A stretch of 64,000 bases of DNA, from contig JACPYR010000010.1 of the NCBI GenBank assembly GCA_016195965.1, forward strand, positions 1-64,000, read 5' to 3'. The stretch comes from Nitrosomonadales bacterium (GTDB taxonomy: Bacteria > Pseudomonadota > Gammaproteobacteria > Burkholderiales > Gallionellaceae). Below the pieces are notes generated by a model. The model did no database searches. It was not told where the DNA came from and saw only the letters and a list, made by a program, of their open reading frames with translations. A program made the position numbers and the translations under genes. Position 1 is the stretch's first letter. Every line of letters begins with the position of its first letter. This document shows positions 34,605 through 42,759 of the stretch, piece after piece.

Positions 34605-35452
34605 GTGTCTGATCGCATAGCCGTATTACCGCAATACCTGATGCCCAAACAGTTGCTGACCGTGCTGGCCGGAAAATTCGCCAGCGCCCGCCTGGGCGGA
34701 TTGACCACGGCGGCGATACGCCGCTTCATTGCGCGTTACAAAGTGGATATGGCGGAGGCGGCCAACCCGGACATCGCGAGTTACCCGAGCTTCAACGAAT
34801 TTTTCACGCGGCCCTTGCGCGAGGGCGCGCGCCCGCTGGCCGATGCCGAATTCATCTGCCCGGTGGATGGCGCGATCAGCCAGTTCGGTAGCGTCGAGCG
34901 CGACAGTATCTTTCAGGCCAAGGGACACAGCTATACCACGACTGCGCTGGTAGGCGGCGATGCGGAGCTGGCCGCGCAGTTTGTGGACGGCAGTTTTGCC
35001 ACGCTGTATCTGAGTCCGCGCGACATCACCGTATCCACATGCCTTGTGCTGGGCGCTTGCGGCGCATGATCTATGTACCGGGCGAGCTGTTCTCGGTGAA
35101 TCCGACCACCGCGCGCGGTGTGCCGGGGCTGTTCGCGCGCAACGAGCGCGTGGTGTGCGTGTTCGACAGTGAGTTCGGCCCTTTCGTATTGACGCTGGTC
35201 GGCGCCACCATCGTCGGCAGCATGGCCACGGTGTGGCACGGCGTGGTCAACCCGCCGCGCTCGCGCTCGATTCGCGAGTGGCGCTACGACGACCAGCAGA
35301 TCACCTTGCGGAAGGGGCAGGAGATGGGCCGCTTCCTGCTCGGCTCCACGGTGGTGATGCTGTTTTCGAAAAATACGCTGGCCTTCAATACGGATTGGCA
35401 TCCCGCCCAGGCGATACGCATGGGCGAAGCGATGGGCGATAAGCAGCCTTAA
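34605..35452 (+). pseudogene. psd: Phosphatidylserine decarboxylase gene with a single-base frameshift
   Basis: Psd makes phosphatidylethanolamine at the inner membrane. The N-terminal frame (GTG start, MSDRIAVLPQYLMPKQ) runs to LSPRD and then leaves frame. The family sequence continues in the frame entered at 35039 ([21 protein letters not shown]) and includes the self-cleavage LGST motif ([11 protein letters not shown]). Restoring one T in GAC-ATCACCG would give LSPRDYHRIHMPC, the expected sequence. The rest of the gene is perfect, and loss of psd would be costly, so a sequence error is a serious possibility. Confidence 0.88.
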
Positions 35453-35491
35453 TTGAGCCACCAGTTCGATCAGGCGGTCGAGGGATAAGCA

Positions 35492-35851
35492 ATGTATATC
35501 GGCAAACTCGCAAAACTGACCGGCGCATCACCCAAGGCGATACGCCTTTACGAATCCATCGGCTTGATTCCCGCGCCCGCCCGCCAGGGCAAGTACCGCG
35601 TGTATACCGACAAGGACGTGGCGCTGGTGCACATGATACGGCGCGCGCAGGCGGTCGGTTTCAATCTCGCCGAGTTGAAGGAGCTGGTCGCGCTCAAATC
35701 ACAGAATAGCCAGTTTCCGATCAAGATCGCCAACAAGTTGATCGCCAGCAAGCGAGAAAAGTTGCGTAGCGACATGGACAAGATCATGTCGCTCGACCGA
35801 CAGCTCATAGAGTTGCATGAAGAGTTGAACCGGACGTTTGGCAAGACATAG
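35492..35851 (+). CDS. MerR-family regulator
   Basis: The 119-residue protein has a MerR winged helix (1-70; MYIGKLAKLTGASPKAIRLYES) and a coiled dimerisation helix (75-115). It has no cysteine-rich metal site in its short tail, so metal sensing is unlikely. A fragment of a close relative, identical for 54 bases, lies at 25624-25707. It follows psd by 39 nt on the same strand. Confidence 0.88.
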   Translation: MYIGKLAKLTGASPKAIRLYESIGLIPAPARQGKYRVYTDKDVALVHMIRRAQAVGFNLAELKELVALKSQNSQFPIKIANKLIASKREKLRSDMDKIMSLDRQLIELHEELNRTFGKT

Positions 35852-35870
35852 TTAGGAAAGCGACGAATAA

Positions 35871-35936
35871 GTCGTCCCGCGAAAGCGGAAATCCAGCTTC
35901 TTTAATTGACTGGGTTCCCGCCTTCGCGGGAACGAC
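35871..35936. repeat. REP-like palindrome downstream of the MerR gene
   Basis: Arms 35871-35896 (GTCGTCCCGCG...) and 35910-35936 (...CGCGGGAACGAC) are near-perfect complements around an AT-rich loop. A related design lies at 41384-41470. Confidence 0.65.
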
Positions 35937-36049
35937 AAAGCCTTACTTGTTCAGCGTTTCTATAGCTACGTCTGAAATCGCCCCGCTTGACTCTGCCCTA
36001 AGGGACAAGGTTTACGCTCCTCGCTCCATCGTTAAGAGTGAGGTTGATC

Positions 36050-36853
36050 GTGAGTAAAGAAATTTTTGCAGGACGCACCGTTCTGGTTACAGGCGCGTCA
36101 TCGGGTATAGGTGAGTCATTTGCGCGTAGCCTGGCCGCGCGAGGCGCGCATCTGATTTTGACGGCGAGATCGCAAAACAAGTTGGAGCAGATTGCCGATG
36201 AGCTCAGGCAGCGGCATCGCATCCTGGTTCACGTATTTCCTGTTGACCTGATCGAGCCTGGCGCGCCGCAACAACTATTGAATAACATCAAGGCCAGCGG
36301 TCTGGCGGTTGACATCCTGATCAACAACGCCGGTTTCGGCAGGTGGGCGCATTTTCTGGCAGAGCGTCTGGACACCTATGATGAAATGCTGGCGCTCAAC
36401 ATGAGTGCGCTGGTCAGGCTGACCTATCTTTTCCTGCCCGACATGCTGGCTCGTAAAAAAGGCGGCGTGATCAATGTGGCTTCCACCGCCGCATTTCAGC
36501 CTGCTCCCTACATCGCCGTGTATAGCGCCACCAAGGCCTTCGTGTTGAGCTTTACCGAGGCGCTCGCCGGAGAATATCGTGAGCACGACATTCGCATCCT
36601 GGCGCTGTGCCCCGGCTATACGGACACCAACTTCAATGCGATAGCACATGTGAACGCGCCGGGAATACGCTTTACCACACCCGAAGCGGTGGCCGAAGCC
36701 GGACTGAATGCGTTCGTGAAGAACAAAAGCTATCTGGTGCATGGTTGCCCCAACTATCTGACCTCGCTGCTGCCGCGCATTTTGTCGCGCGACGCCGTGA
36801 TCAAAATCGTGGCTAATATGTTCAAGGGCAAGGTCGCACCATGGCCCGCATGA
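36050..36853 (+). CDS. Short-chain dehydrogenase/reductase
   Basis: The 267-residue SDR has TGASSGIG for NADP binding, NNAGF, and the catalytic Ser-Tyr-Lys (S in NVASTAAF, YSATK). GTG 36050 is preferred because GAGG lies 6 nt upstream; the GTG four codons earlier has none. It overlaps the FMN reductase gene by 13 nt. Substrate unknown. Confidence 0.88.
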   Translation: MSKEIFAGRTVLVTGASSGIGESFARSLAARGAHLILTARSQNKLEQIADELRQRHRILVHVFPVDLIEPGAPQQLLNNIKASGLAVDILINNAGFGRWAHFLAERLDTYDEMLALNMSALVRLTYLFLPDMLARKKGGVINVASTAAFQPAPYIAVYSATKAFVLSFTEALAGEYREHDIRILALCPGYTDTNFNAIAHVNAPGIRFTTPEAVAEAGLNAFVKNKSYLVHGCPNYLTSLLPRILSRDAVIKIVANMFKGKVAPWPA

Positions 36854-37392
36854 AAATATTCGCCATCTCCGGCAGCCTGCGCGCCGCCTCGCACAACACG
36901 GCCTTGTTGCATGCGGCGGCGCGTGTGGCACCCGCAAACATTGTCATCGAACTGTATCGCGATCTGGGCAAACTGCCGCCGTTCAACCCCGATCTCGAAG
37001 AAGATGATCCGCCCGCCGTAGCCCGCCTGCGCGAAAAATTGATAGAGGCGGACGCGGTGCTGATCGCCAGCCCCGAGTACGCGCACGGCGTCAGCGGCGT
37101 GCTAAAGAATGCACTGGACTGGATGGTGAGCAGCGAGGCCTTTGTCAACAAACCAGTCGCGCTGCTAAATGCCTCGCCCCGCGCGGTACACGCGCAGGCT
37201 GCGCTCAAGGAGACGTTGACTGTCATGTCGGCCCTGGTCATCGAAAAATCTTCGATTACGTTGCCGATATTGGGCTCCGGGCTGAGTGAGGAATTGATTG
37301 TTGCTAACTTCGAGATTTCTATTGCGCTAACCGAGGCACTGCGGGTGTTGCATGCCGAGGTTCAGCGCTTGGTTGGAAAAGTAGGAGTGTGA
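36841..37392 (+). CDS. NADPH-dependent FMN reductase (ChrR/SsuE-like flavodoxin fold)
   Basis: The FMN loop ISGSLRAASHNTALL and the SPEYAHGVSGVLKNALDW motif define the NADPH-dependent FMN reductase family, whose members reduce flavin, quinones or chromate. The 5' end overlaps the SDR gene. ATG 36841 and ATG 36850 are both possible starts. Confidence 0.88.
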   Translation: MARMKIFAISGSLRAASHNTALLHAAARVAPANIVIELYRDLGKLPPFNPDLEEDDPPAVARLREKLIEADAVLIASPEYAHGVSGVLKNALDWMVSSEAFVNKPVALLNASPRAVHAQAALKETLTVMSALVIEKSSITLPILGSGLSEELIVANFEISIALTEALRVLHAEVQRLVGKVGV

Positions 37393-37413
37393 GCTTGACT
37401 TTCCATCAAGCTC
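37391..37413 (+). terminator. Hairpin overlapping the FMN reductase stop codon
   Basis: GAGCTTGA pairs perfectly with TCAAGCTC across a 7-nt loop, followed by only TTT. It is terminator-like, but the T tract is weak. Confidence 0.4.
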
Positions 37414-37542
37414 TTTCGGCCACGGAAGGGGAAATCCCTGTTTTCTGGGGCAGTGATTATTTATTCCCGGCTACGCACGCCCGTAAGGCGCGGCAGCCGG
37501 GCAACACGACAGAGTCGTTGCAAACGAAGCGTCAACCGTAAA

Positions 37543-37617
37543 TCATTTTCCCGCCGGCACTGGCTTAGGTTGTGGCTTTTTGCCCTTCGATTCTTTCTTC
37601 TTGTCTTTGCTTCCCAT
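37543..37617 (-). CDS. 24-residue lysine-rich small protein
   Basis: MGSKDKKKESKG continues with a Lys/Pro-rich tail and ends PAGK-stop. AGGAG lies 8 nt before the ATG, an excellent Shine-Dalgarno for an isolated frame. The product is strongly basic, with 10 Lys in 24 residues, and presumably disordered; nucleic-acid binding is a guess. It is too short for most gene callers. I do not recognise the family. Confidence 0.6.
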   Translation of the reverse strand: MGSKDKKKESKGKKPQPKPVPAGK

Positions 37618-37798
37618 GGTGTGCGCTCCTTAAAGTTTTTGTCAGCCGAATTTCGGCTTGCGGAAGTCTACGCCTGAAAAATGAATTTTACAAAGTGCGC
37701 TCAATTTCCCAGATAAATTTTTGACAGAGACTGAGAGCTGCACAGACATCATCTTTCGATTCAAATCCCAATCGCTGAAACTATTCCCTGGCCTGATC

Positions 37799-37987
37799 CT
37801 ATGGCCGGAAAAGCTCCTCAATCTTGACGCCAAAATATTTGGCCAGCCGGAATGCCATCTGCAGACTGGGCTCGTATTTCTCCGTTTCGATCGAGTTGAT
37901 CGTCTGGCGGCTCACGGATAATTCATCGGCCAGTTGTTGCTGGGAAAGCTCGCGTTGAAGCCGGTACGCTCTGACTTTGTTTTTCAT
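37799..37987 (-). CDS. Small XRE-family regulator
   Basis: A 62-residue lambda-repressor-like helix-turn-helix (VRAYRLQRELSQQQLADELSVSRQTINSIE), nearly all DNA-binding domain. Its ATG overlaps the stop of the epimerase gene as ATGA. It is the last gene of a three-gene operon with a membrane protein first. Two TGTCAAG-N4-CTTGACA dyads in front of that operon are the probable binding sites, giving autoregulation. Confidence 0.9.
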   Translation of the reverse strand: MKNKVRAYRLQRELSQQQLADELSVSRQTINSIETEKYEPSLQMAFRLAKYFGVKIEELFRP

Positions 37988-39066
37988 GTCGCCAGGCCAG
38001 GCTTTCCGGAATGAGCGTGCAGCAAACCATCATCGGCAATCTGGCGGATATGGTCGTTGAATGTCTCGGCGGGTTGCCGGTAGCGGATACCCAGCTCCTG
38101 CTTGCTGCGCTCGCTGTCGAAGTAAATGGGGAAATTGACGTTGCACGACACGTAATCGCGCTGCATGCCAACGTAGGGCGCGATCAGCCAGATCAGCATC
38201 TTATACACTTCACCCTTAGGCAGTTTGTCCTTGATGCCGAGCCCGTCCAGACGAAACAACTTGCTGATTTCGAGCAGAGTCAGGCTTTGTGCGACCAGGA
38301 TGTAGCGGCCATGTGCCATTGGCAGGACAGCGGCCCGCACATGCGCTGCGGCCACATCGCGCACATCGACCGTGCCCAGCCAGAGCCTGGGCACGCCGGT
38401 GCGGAAAGAGCCGTTCAGAAATTGCACCATCATGCCTATGCTCGTCGCGTCGGCGCGTTTTGATAACGACGGCCCGAATATCGCGCCCGGGTGGATCGTG
38501 ACCATGTCCCAGCGGCTTTGTTTCTTCTGCATGCCCCAGGCCGCCTGCTCCGCGATCGTTTTGGAATAAGCATAGGGGTTGTGGCCGATGTCGCGATTCG
38601 GGTTGATGCCCGATTCCTGTACCGTGTGGTTGGTCGCATCGCTGACATCGCACGCATCGTTATACAACGCCACGATGCTGCTGGTCAGCACTACGCGCTT
38701 CACCGTTGTGGTTTTGTTCACCGAGGCCAAAACATTCAGCGTCCCGCTCAAGGCCGGTTGCACCAACTGCGCTTGCGGGTCTTTTGGTTTGTCGAGGTAG
38801 TAAGGCGACGCGGTATGGATGACGACCGAGCAACCGGACATGGCCTGGTCGAAGCTGCCTTCATCGAGCAAGTCAGCTTCGAACAGGGATAACTTATTGG
38901 GAAACCGTTCCGCAAAATCCAGCAGGTGCTGAACCTTTTTGCGATCGCTCAAGGCGCGCACCGTGGCATGCACGGTATGTCCCTCGTCCAGCAAATATTT
39001 TACCACCCACGATGCCAAGTAACCCGCCGCACCCGTCACCAACACTTTATGTTCCAGGATAGTCAT
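37984..39066 (-). CDS. NAD(P)-dependent epimerase/dihydroflavonol-4-reductase-like protein
   Basis: An extended SDR with GAAGYLASWVVKYLLDEGH at the NADP loop and the catalytic YSKT after NPYAY. The FEADLLDEGSFDQAMSGCSVVIHTASP segment is typical of dihydroflavonol/cinnamoyl reductase relatives. At 360 residues it is of normal length. It is middle gene of the operon (membrane protein, epimerase, XRE), with gaps of 15 nt and -4 nt. Substrate unknown. Confidence 0.87.
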   Translation of the reverse strand: MTILEHKVLVTGAAGYLASWVVKYLLDEGHTVHATVRALSDRKKVQHLLDFAERFPNKLSLFEADLLDEGSFDQAMSGCSVVIHTASPYYLDKPKDPQAQLVQPALSGTLNVLASVNKTTTVKRVVLTSSIVALYNDACDVSDATNHTVQESGINPNRDIGHNPYAYSKTIAEQAAWGMQKKQSRWDMVTIHPGAIFGPSLSKRADATSIGMMVQFLNGSFRTGVPRLWLGTVDVRDVAAAHVRAAVLPMAHGRYILVAQSLTLLEISKLFRLDGLGIKDKLPKGEVYKMLIWLIAPYVGMQRDYVSCNVNFPIYFDSERSKQELGIRYRQPAETFNDHIRQIADDGLLHAHSGKPGLAT

Positions 39067-39081
39067 TCTTCGCCCCTCGAT

Positions 39082-39480
39082 TTATTTATATTGCCGGTCA
39101 GTTCGCATCAGATTGAATGACCATACGCAGACGATCAGGCCCAGCGTCAAGAATTGATTGAATTCCGGGAGCAGGCCGTTGAGTTGCAGCATGCCGATGG
39201 CGGCGGATGCCGCCGCGACAATCGGCAGTCCGGATACGCACGCATTCTGATGCAGCACTTTTTGCAATTCGTCCATTCTGCGGTATACGCGGCGAGCAAA
39301 TGGAACGATTCCAATCGCGGTGGCAATCAAGAAGCCCAGCAACGGCATGCGCGCGAGCGGAGATAAATCAGACAAGTCCAATTCGGATGCGGCTGCCGCA
39401 AGGAGACAGAGAACAATCAAGCCAATAATGATCCGGCTGACATAAATGAGAATCGGCGGAACAGAGATTTTTTCGATCAT
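39082..39480 (-). CDS. Four-helix membrane protein of unknown function
   Basis: The 132-residue protein has hydrophobic segments at about 9-30, 40-60, 80-97 and 104-122, with a short basic cytoplasmic loop (RRVYRRMDELQKV). Related small membrane proteins are often encoded with small XRE regulators, and here one ends the operon. ATG 39480 has AAGGA 7 nt upstream and is better than the ATG at 39525, which falls within the operator region. No function is known to me. Confidence 0.7.
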   Translation of the reverse strand: MIEKISVPPILIYVSRIIIGLIVLCLLAAAASELDLSDLSPLARMPLLGFLIATAIGIVPFARRVYRRMDELQKVLHQNACVSGLPIVAAASAAIGMLQLNGLLPEFNQFLTLGLIVCVWSFNLMRTDRQYK

Positions 39481-39503
39481 GGCGTTTTCCTTGGTATTGT
39501 ACG

Positions 39504-39565
39504 TGTAAAGCAAGCTTGACATCATGGTATGGCGAATTTGATATAAATGTCAAGTATGCTTGACA
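39504..39565 (-). promoter_or_regulatory. Promoter with paired TGTCAAG dyads for the XRE operon
   Basis: TGTCAAGTATGCTTGACA (39548-39565) is a perfect 7-bp dyad with a 4-nt spacer. TGTAAAGCAAGCTTGACA (39504-39521) is a second copy with one mismatch. On the minus strand the TTGACA of the first acts as a -35, and TACCAT 18 nt later as the -10. Confidence 0.75.
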
Positions 39566-39698
39566 CCATAAATTATTGCGACTCACGATTTTTAATCGTG
39601 ATTTAAAGACTAAGGGCGGGCGGCTGATAGGTGAGAAACAGAAATGGAGCAGCCTCATAAGGAGCCGCAGGTTAGCCTGGCCACGATATATCAGGCGG

Positions 39699-40007
39699 TT
39701 ATTTATCCCCGGCTACGCGCAGCAGCGCGTCGAGGAAACCGGGGAATCGTGCGTCCAGATCGTCCTTGCGCAAAGAGATGAAGCGTTGCACTCCGTCGAT
39801 CCTGGTGCGGGTCACGCCCGCCTCGCGCAGCGTTTTGAAATGGTGCGACATGGTGGATTTCGCGACCGTGGTATCGCACCCTCCCATGCTTAGATCCGGC
39901 GTCTGGGCTAACTGGCGCACGATGTCGAGGCGGGTCGGGTCGCTGAGCGCATGCAAAATGGCAGGCAAACTCAACTTGCTGCGCGGCGGGTGGTAAAGCT
40001 CTCTCAT
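39699..40007 (-). CDS. ArsR-family repressor
   Basis: The 102-residue winged helix (LPAILHALSDPTRLDIVRQLA, TVAKSTMSHHFKTLREAG) is of the ArsR type. It has one Cys (GGCDTT) and lacks the ELCVCDL metal motif, so it is probably not a metal sensor. It is divergent from an MFS permease 103 bp away, with a 10-bp inverted repeat next to that gene's start. Confidence 0.88.
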   Translation of the reverse strand: MRELYHPPRSKLSLPAILHALSDPTRLDIVRQLAQTPDLSMGGCDTTVAKSTMSHHFKTLREAGVTRTRIDGVQRFISLRKDDLDARFPGFLDALLRVAGDK

Positions 40008-40065
40008 GGTAATTTTCCTTGTTGTGCGTAGCTTGCCTTTAAGGTGTGGTTGACGTCAAGGTTTT

Positions 40066-40095
40066 GTAGTTCTAATATCGTAAAACATTAAAACT
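40066..40095. promoter_or_regulatory. Inverted-repeat operator between arsR-type gene and MFS gene
   Basis: TAGTTCTAAT (40066-40075) and ATTAAAACTA (40086-40095) are complementary with one mismatch around a 10-nt spacer. The downstream arm ends 15 nt before the MFS ATG. Confidence 0.5.
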
Positions 40096-40110
40096 ATAAG
40101 GAGGTCAATA

Positions 40111-41283
40111 ATGGGGCGATTGTGGGTGTTGGCTTTGGGCAGTTTTTCGCTGGGAACGGACGTTTTCGTTTTCGCCGGGATATTGCCGGAAGTGGCCGGA
40201 TCAATGGCGGTGAGCACCGGCATGGCTGGTTTGCTGGTTTCGGTGTTCGCTTTTACTTATGCGCTGGCCTCGCCAGTGCTGGCAGTTGCTACGGGTAACA
40301 TGGACAGGCGCAATTTGTTGATCGGCTCTTTTGGCGTTTTTTGTGTCGCGAACATCGTCTCGGCTACCGCGCTAACTTATGAAGTGCTGCTCGCCTCGCG
40401 CATTCTCGCCGCATTGGGTGCGGCACTCTATATGCCCACCGCATCCGCGCTGGCAGTGAGCCTAGCACCCGCTGAAAAACGGGGACGGGCGCTGTCCATC
40501 GTCACGGGTGGCATGACGGTGGCCATCGTGCTGGGTGTGCCGCTGGGCACATGGATAGCCGGGTACGCAGGCTGGCGCATGACATTCTGGTTCGTGGCGG
40601 CGATGGGTGCCGTAGCCCTGCTCGGCATTGGCCTACGGATACCGCAGGTGACGACTGCACAACCTGTCGGTTGGGGTGCGCGCATGGCGCTGTTGAAACA
40701 GCCGCAGGTTATCGCGGCACTTTCCCTGACGGTGCTGTGGACGGCAGGCGGCTTCACCATTTATCCCTATCTGTCGCCGCTGTTAAGCCAGCTCACGCAT
40801 TTGTCGCTGCCCGAGATAGGCTGGATGTTGTTGCTGTTTGGTGCGGCAAGCGTGGTCGGCAATTTTATAGGCGGGCATGGTGCGGATCGCTGGGGTGCAA
40901 CAACGACGATGGCGATTGCGCTGGCGCTGTTGGTCGCGGTGTTTACGACACTCAGTTGGAGCGCCTCACATGTTGCGACAGCTATATTGTCCATCGTGTT
41001 ATGGGGAATCGCCGGATGGATGCTGACACCGCCGCAGCAACATCGGCTGGTTGGTCTGGCCCCGCAAATTCCCGGCGCTATACTGGGCCTCAACGGTTCG
41101 GCGATCTATTTTGGCATGAGGCTAGGGACCAGTCTGGGCGCAGCCTTGATTCAAGGCGCGTCCATACAATGGTTGAGTTGGGCAGGTGGCGCTTTCGAGT
41201 TGCTCGCCTTGCTCTTGCTGCTTGCGCCCGCCTTATCCGGCACGTACAAGGCGGCGCAGGGGCGCAGCCAGGAAGTGGTATAA
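40111..41283 (+). CDS. MFS efflux permease (AraJ/DHA1-like)
   Basis: The 390-residue protein has about 12 TM segments and the motif ALAVSLAPAEKRGRALS between TM4 and TM5, typical of arabinose-efflux-type DHA1 permeases. AAGGAGG precedes the ATG. Control by the adjacent ArsR protein is likely. Substrate unknown. Confidence 0.88.
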   Translation: MGRLWVLALGSFSLGTDVFVFAGILPEVAGSMAVSTGMAGLLVSVFAFTYALASPVLAVATGNMDRRNLLIGSFGVFCVANIVSATALTYEVLLASRILAALGAALYMPTASALAVSLAPAEKRGRALSIVTGGMTVAIVLGVPLGTWIAGYAGWRMTFWFVAAMGAVALLGIGLRIPQVTTAQPVGWGARMALLKQPQVIAALSLTVLWTAGGFTIYPYLSPLLSQLTHLSLPEIGWMLLLFGAASVVGNFIGGHGADRWGATTTMAIALALLVAVFTTLSWSASHVATAILSIVLWGIAGWMLTPPQQHRLVGLAPQIPGAILGLNGSAIYFGMRLGTSLGAALIQGASIQWLSWAGGAFELLALLLLLAPALSGTYKAAQGRSQEVV

Positions 41284-41383
41284 ATCCTTTAGCGCGCATA
41301 TGCAGGATCGAGAGGGAGTATATTTTCTAGACAAGCATGAGTTGTGGCCGCTGAAATTTATTGATCTCATCATAAAAAGCAGC

Positions 41384-41470
41384 GTCATACCCACGAATGC
41401 GGGTATCCAGTGGCGCGCAAAGCGCGCCGATATTTATGATTGCTGGATTCCGGGGCGAGTCCGGAATGAC
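41384..41470. repeat. REP-like composite palindrome downstream of the MFS gene
   Basis: Outer arms 41384-41410 (GTCATACCCACGAATGCGGG...) and 41443-41470 (...AGTCCGGAATGAC) are imperfect complements. A second hairpin GGCGCGC-AAA-GCGCGCC sits between them. It occupies the 240-bp gap between converging genes, which holds nothing else recognisable. Confidence 0.6.
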
Positions 41471-41523
41471 GAAAGTGATACTTTAAAAGTACCGGATTAA
41501 TAGTCGCCTCCACGGTTCTCCAG

Positions 41524-42678
41524 CTAAACAGCTTCCGCGACCAGCGCCGCGAGTCTCGCCAGCCCTTGTTCGGCCTGGGCAGCGCTTGCGTGACTGAAGT
41601 TGAGGCGCAGCTGGCCGCATCCTCCGGTTTCATTCGGCATGAAGAATTCTCCGGGCATGAAGGCTACACCGGCTTCGATTGCGCGGGGCAAAAGCAGCCG
41701 GGTGTCGATGCGGCGCTGGAGCGTGAGCCAGAAGAACAGGCCGCCGGGCGGCGTATGCCACGTTGCGAGATCGCCGAAGTGTCTATTCAGTGCGGCTTCG
41801 AACACGTCGCGGCGTTCGCGGTAGCGCGCAGCCAGTTCGATCATGCGCTGACGGTATGTCGGATCATTCAGCTGTTGCAGCACCAGATACTGGCTGACGC
41901 GGCTGCTGTGCAAATCCGCCGCCTGCTTGAGGCGCGTGAGGTATGGCAACAATTCCGGCGAGGCTGCGAGATAACCCAGGCGCAATCCCGGTGCAAGACT
42001 CTTCGAAAACGAGCCCTGATATATCCATGGCGATCGCTCCAGTCGCGCGCATACCGGAGTGCGTTCGCAGGGGTCGTACCCCAAGTCGCTGTAGGGATCG
42101 TCCTCGAACAGGATGGTATTCGATGCATCGCAGGCATGGGCCAGCGCATCACGCTGCCCGGCATCGAGGCAGCGTCCGCTCGGGTTCTGGAAGGTCGGGA
42201 TGGCGTAGGCGAAAGCCGGCTTATCTTGCTGAAACGATGCGGCATGCAATGCTCCCGCATCGTAGGATACGAAACGCGCGCCGAAGAAGCGAAATACCTG
42301 CAAAGCGGCCAGATAAGTCGGCGACTCCACAGCCACTGGCGTACCGGGATCAATGAACAGCTTGGCTGCCAGATCGATGCCCTGCTGCGAGCCGGACAGG
42401 ATCAGCACCTGCTCGGGCGTGCAGCGCAGGCCGCGCGCCAGCAGTTCCTCGGCGACGCGCTGGCGCAACTCCCATTCGCCTTCGCTTGTGCCGTACTGCA
42501 GCATGGATTGCGGCATGTCATCCAGGCTGCATTGCGGGAAGCTGTCGGGTGCGGGCAGTCCTCCGGCAAAGGAGATCATGCCTGGCCGGTTGATTACGGA
42601 CAGGATTTCGCGGATAGGCGAGGCATGCAGATCGCGGGTGCGCCGCGAAAAGCGGGGTGGTGTTGGTGGGGTGCTCAT
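41524..42678 (-). CDS. PLP-dependent aminotransferase (class I/II, LysN/MocR-domain type)
   Basis: The 384-residue enzyme has FAGGLPAPDSFP near the start, SGSQQGIDLAAKLF for cofactor phosphate contact, FEDDPYSDL for the PLP-ring Asp and GSFSKSLAPGLRLGY with Schiff-base K226. It has no GntR domain, so it is the free-standing enzyme resembling 2-aminoadipate or aromatic aminotransferases. It is divergent from a MarR regulator with two shared operators. Confidence 0.9.
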   Translation of the reverse strand: MSTPPTPPRFSRRTRDLHASPIREILSVINRPGMISFAGGLPAPDSFPQCSLDDMPQSMLQYGTSEGEWELRQRVAEELLARGLRCTPEQVLILSGSQQGIDLAAKLFIDPGTPVAVESPTYLAALQVFRFFGARFVSYDAGALHAASFQQDKPAFAYAIPTFQNPSGRCLDAGQRDALAHACDASNTILFEDDPYSDLGYDPCERTPVCARLERSPWIYQGSFSKSLAPGLRLGYLAASPELLPYLTRLKQAADLHSSRVSQYLVLQQLNDPTYRQRMIELAARYRERRDVFEAALNRHFGDLATWHTPPGGLFFWLTLQRRIDTRLLLPRAIEAGVAFMPGEFFMPNETGGCGQLRLNFSHASAAQAEQGLARLAALVAEAV

Positions 42679-42696
42679 GATTAATCGCTCATAAAT

Positions 42697-42759
42697 GTCA
42701 ATAACATTGACCTATGGACAGATTAACGGCAACTCTCCTATCATGTCAACATGGTTGAC
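42697..42759. promoter_or_regulatory. Two MarR-type operators, one centred on the marR start codon
   Basis: GTCAATAACATTGAC (42697-42711) and GTCAACATGGTTGAC (42745-42759) are 15-bp dyads of the form GTCAAY-N3-RTTGAC, 48 bp apart. The three central bases of the second are the ATG of the MarR gene. Confidence 0.75.

Noticed and set aside
41566-42684. 372-codon ORF antisense to the aminotransferase
   Set aside because: Shadow of the aminotransferase, whose motifs are complete on the other strand.
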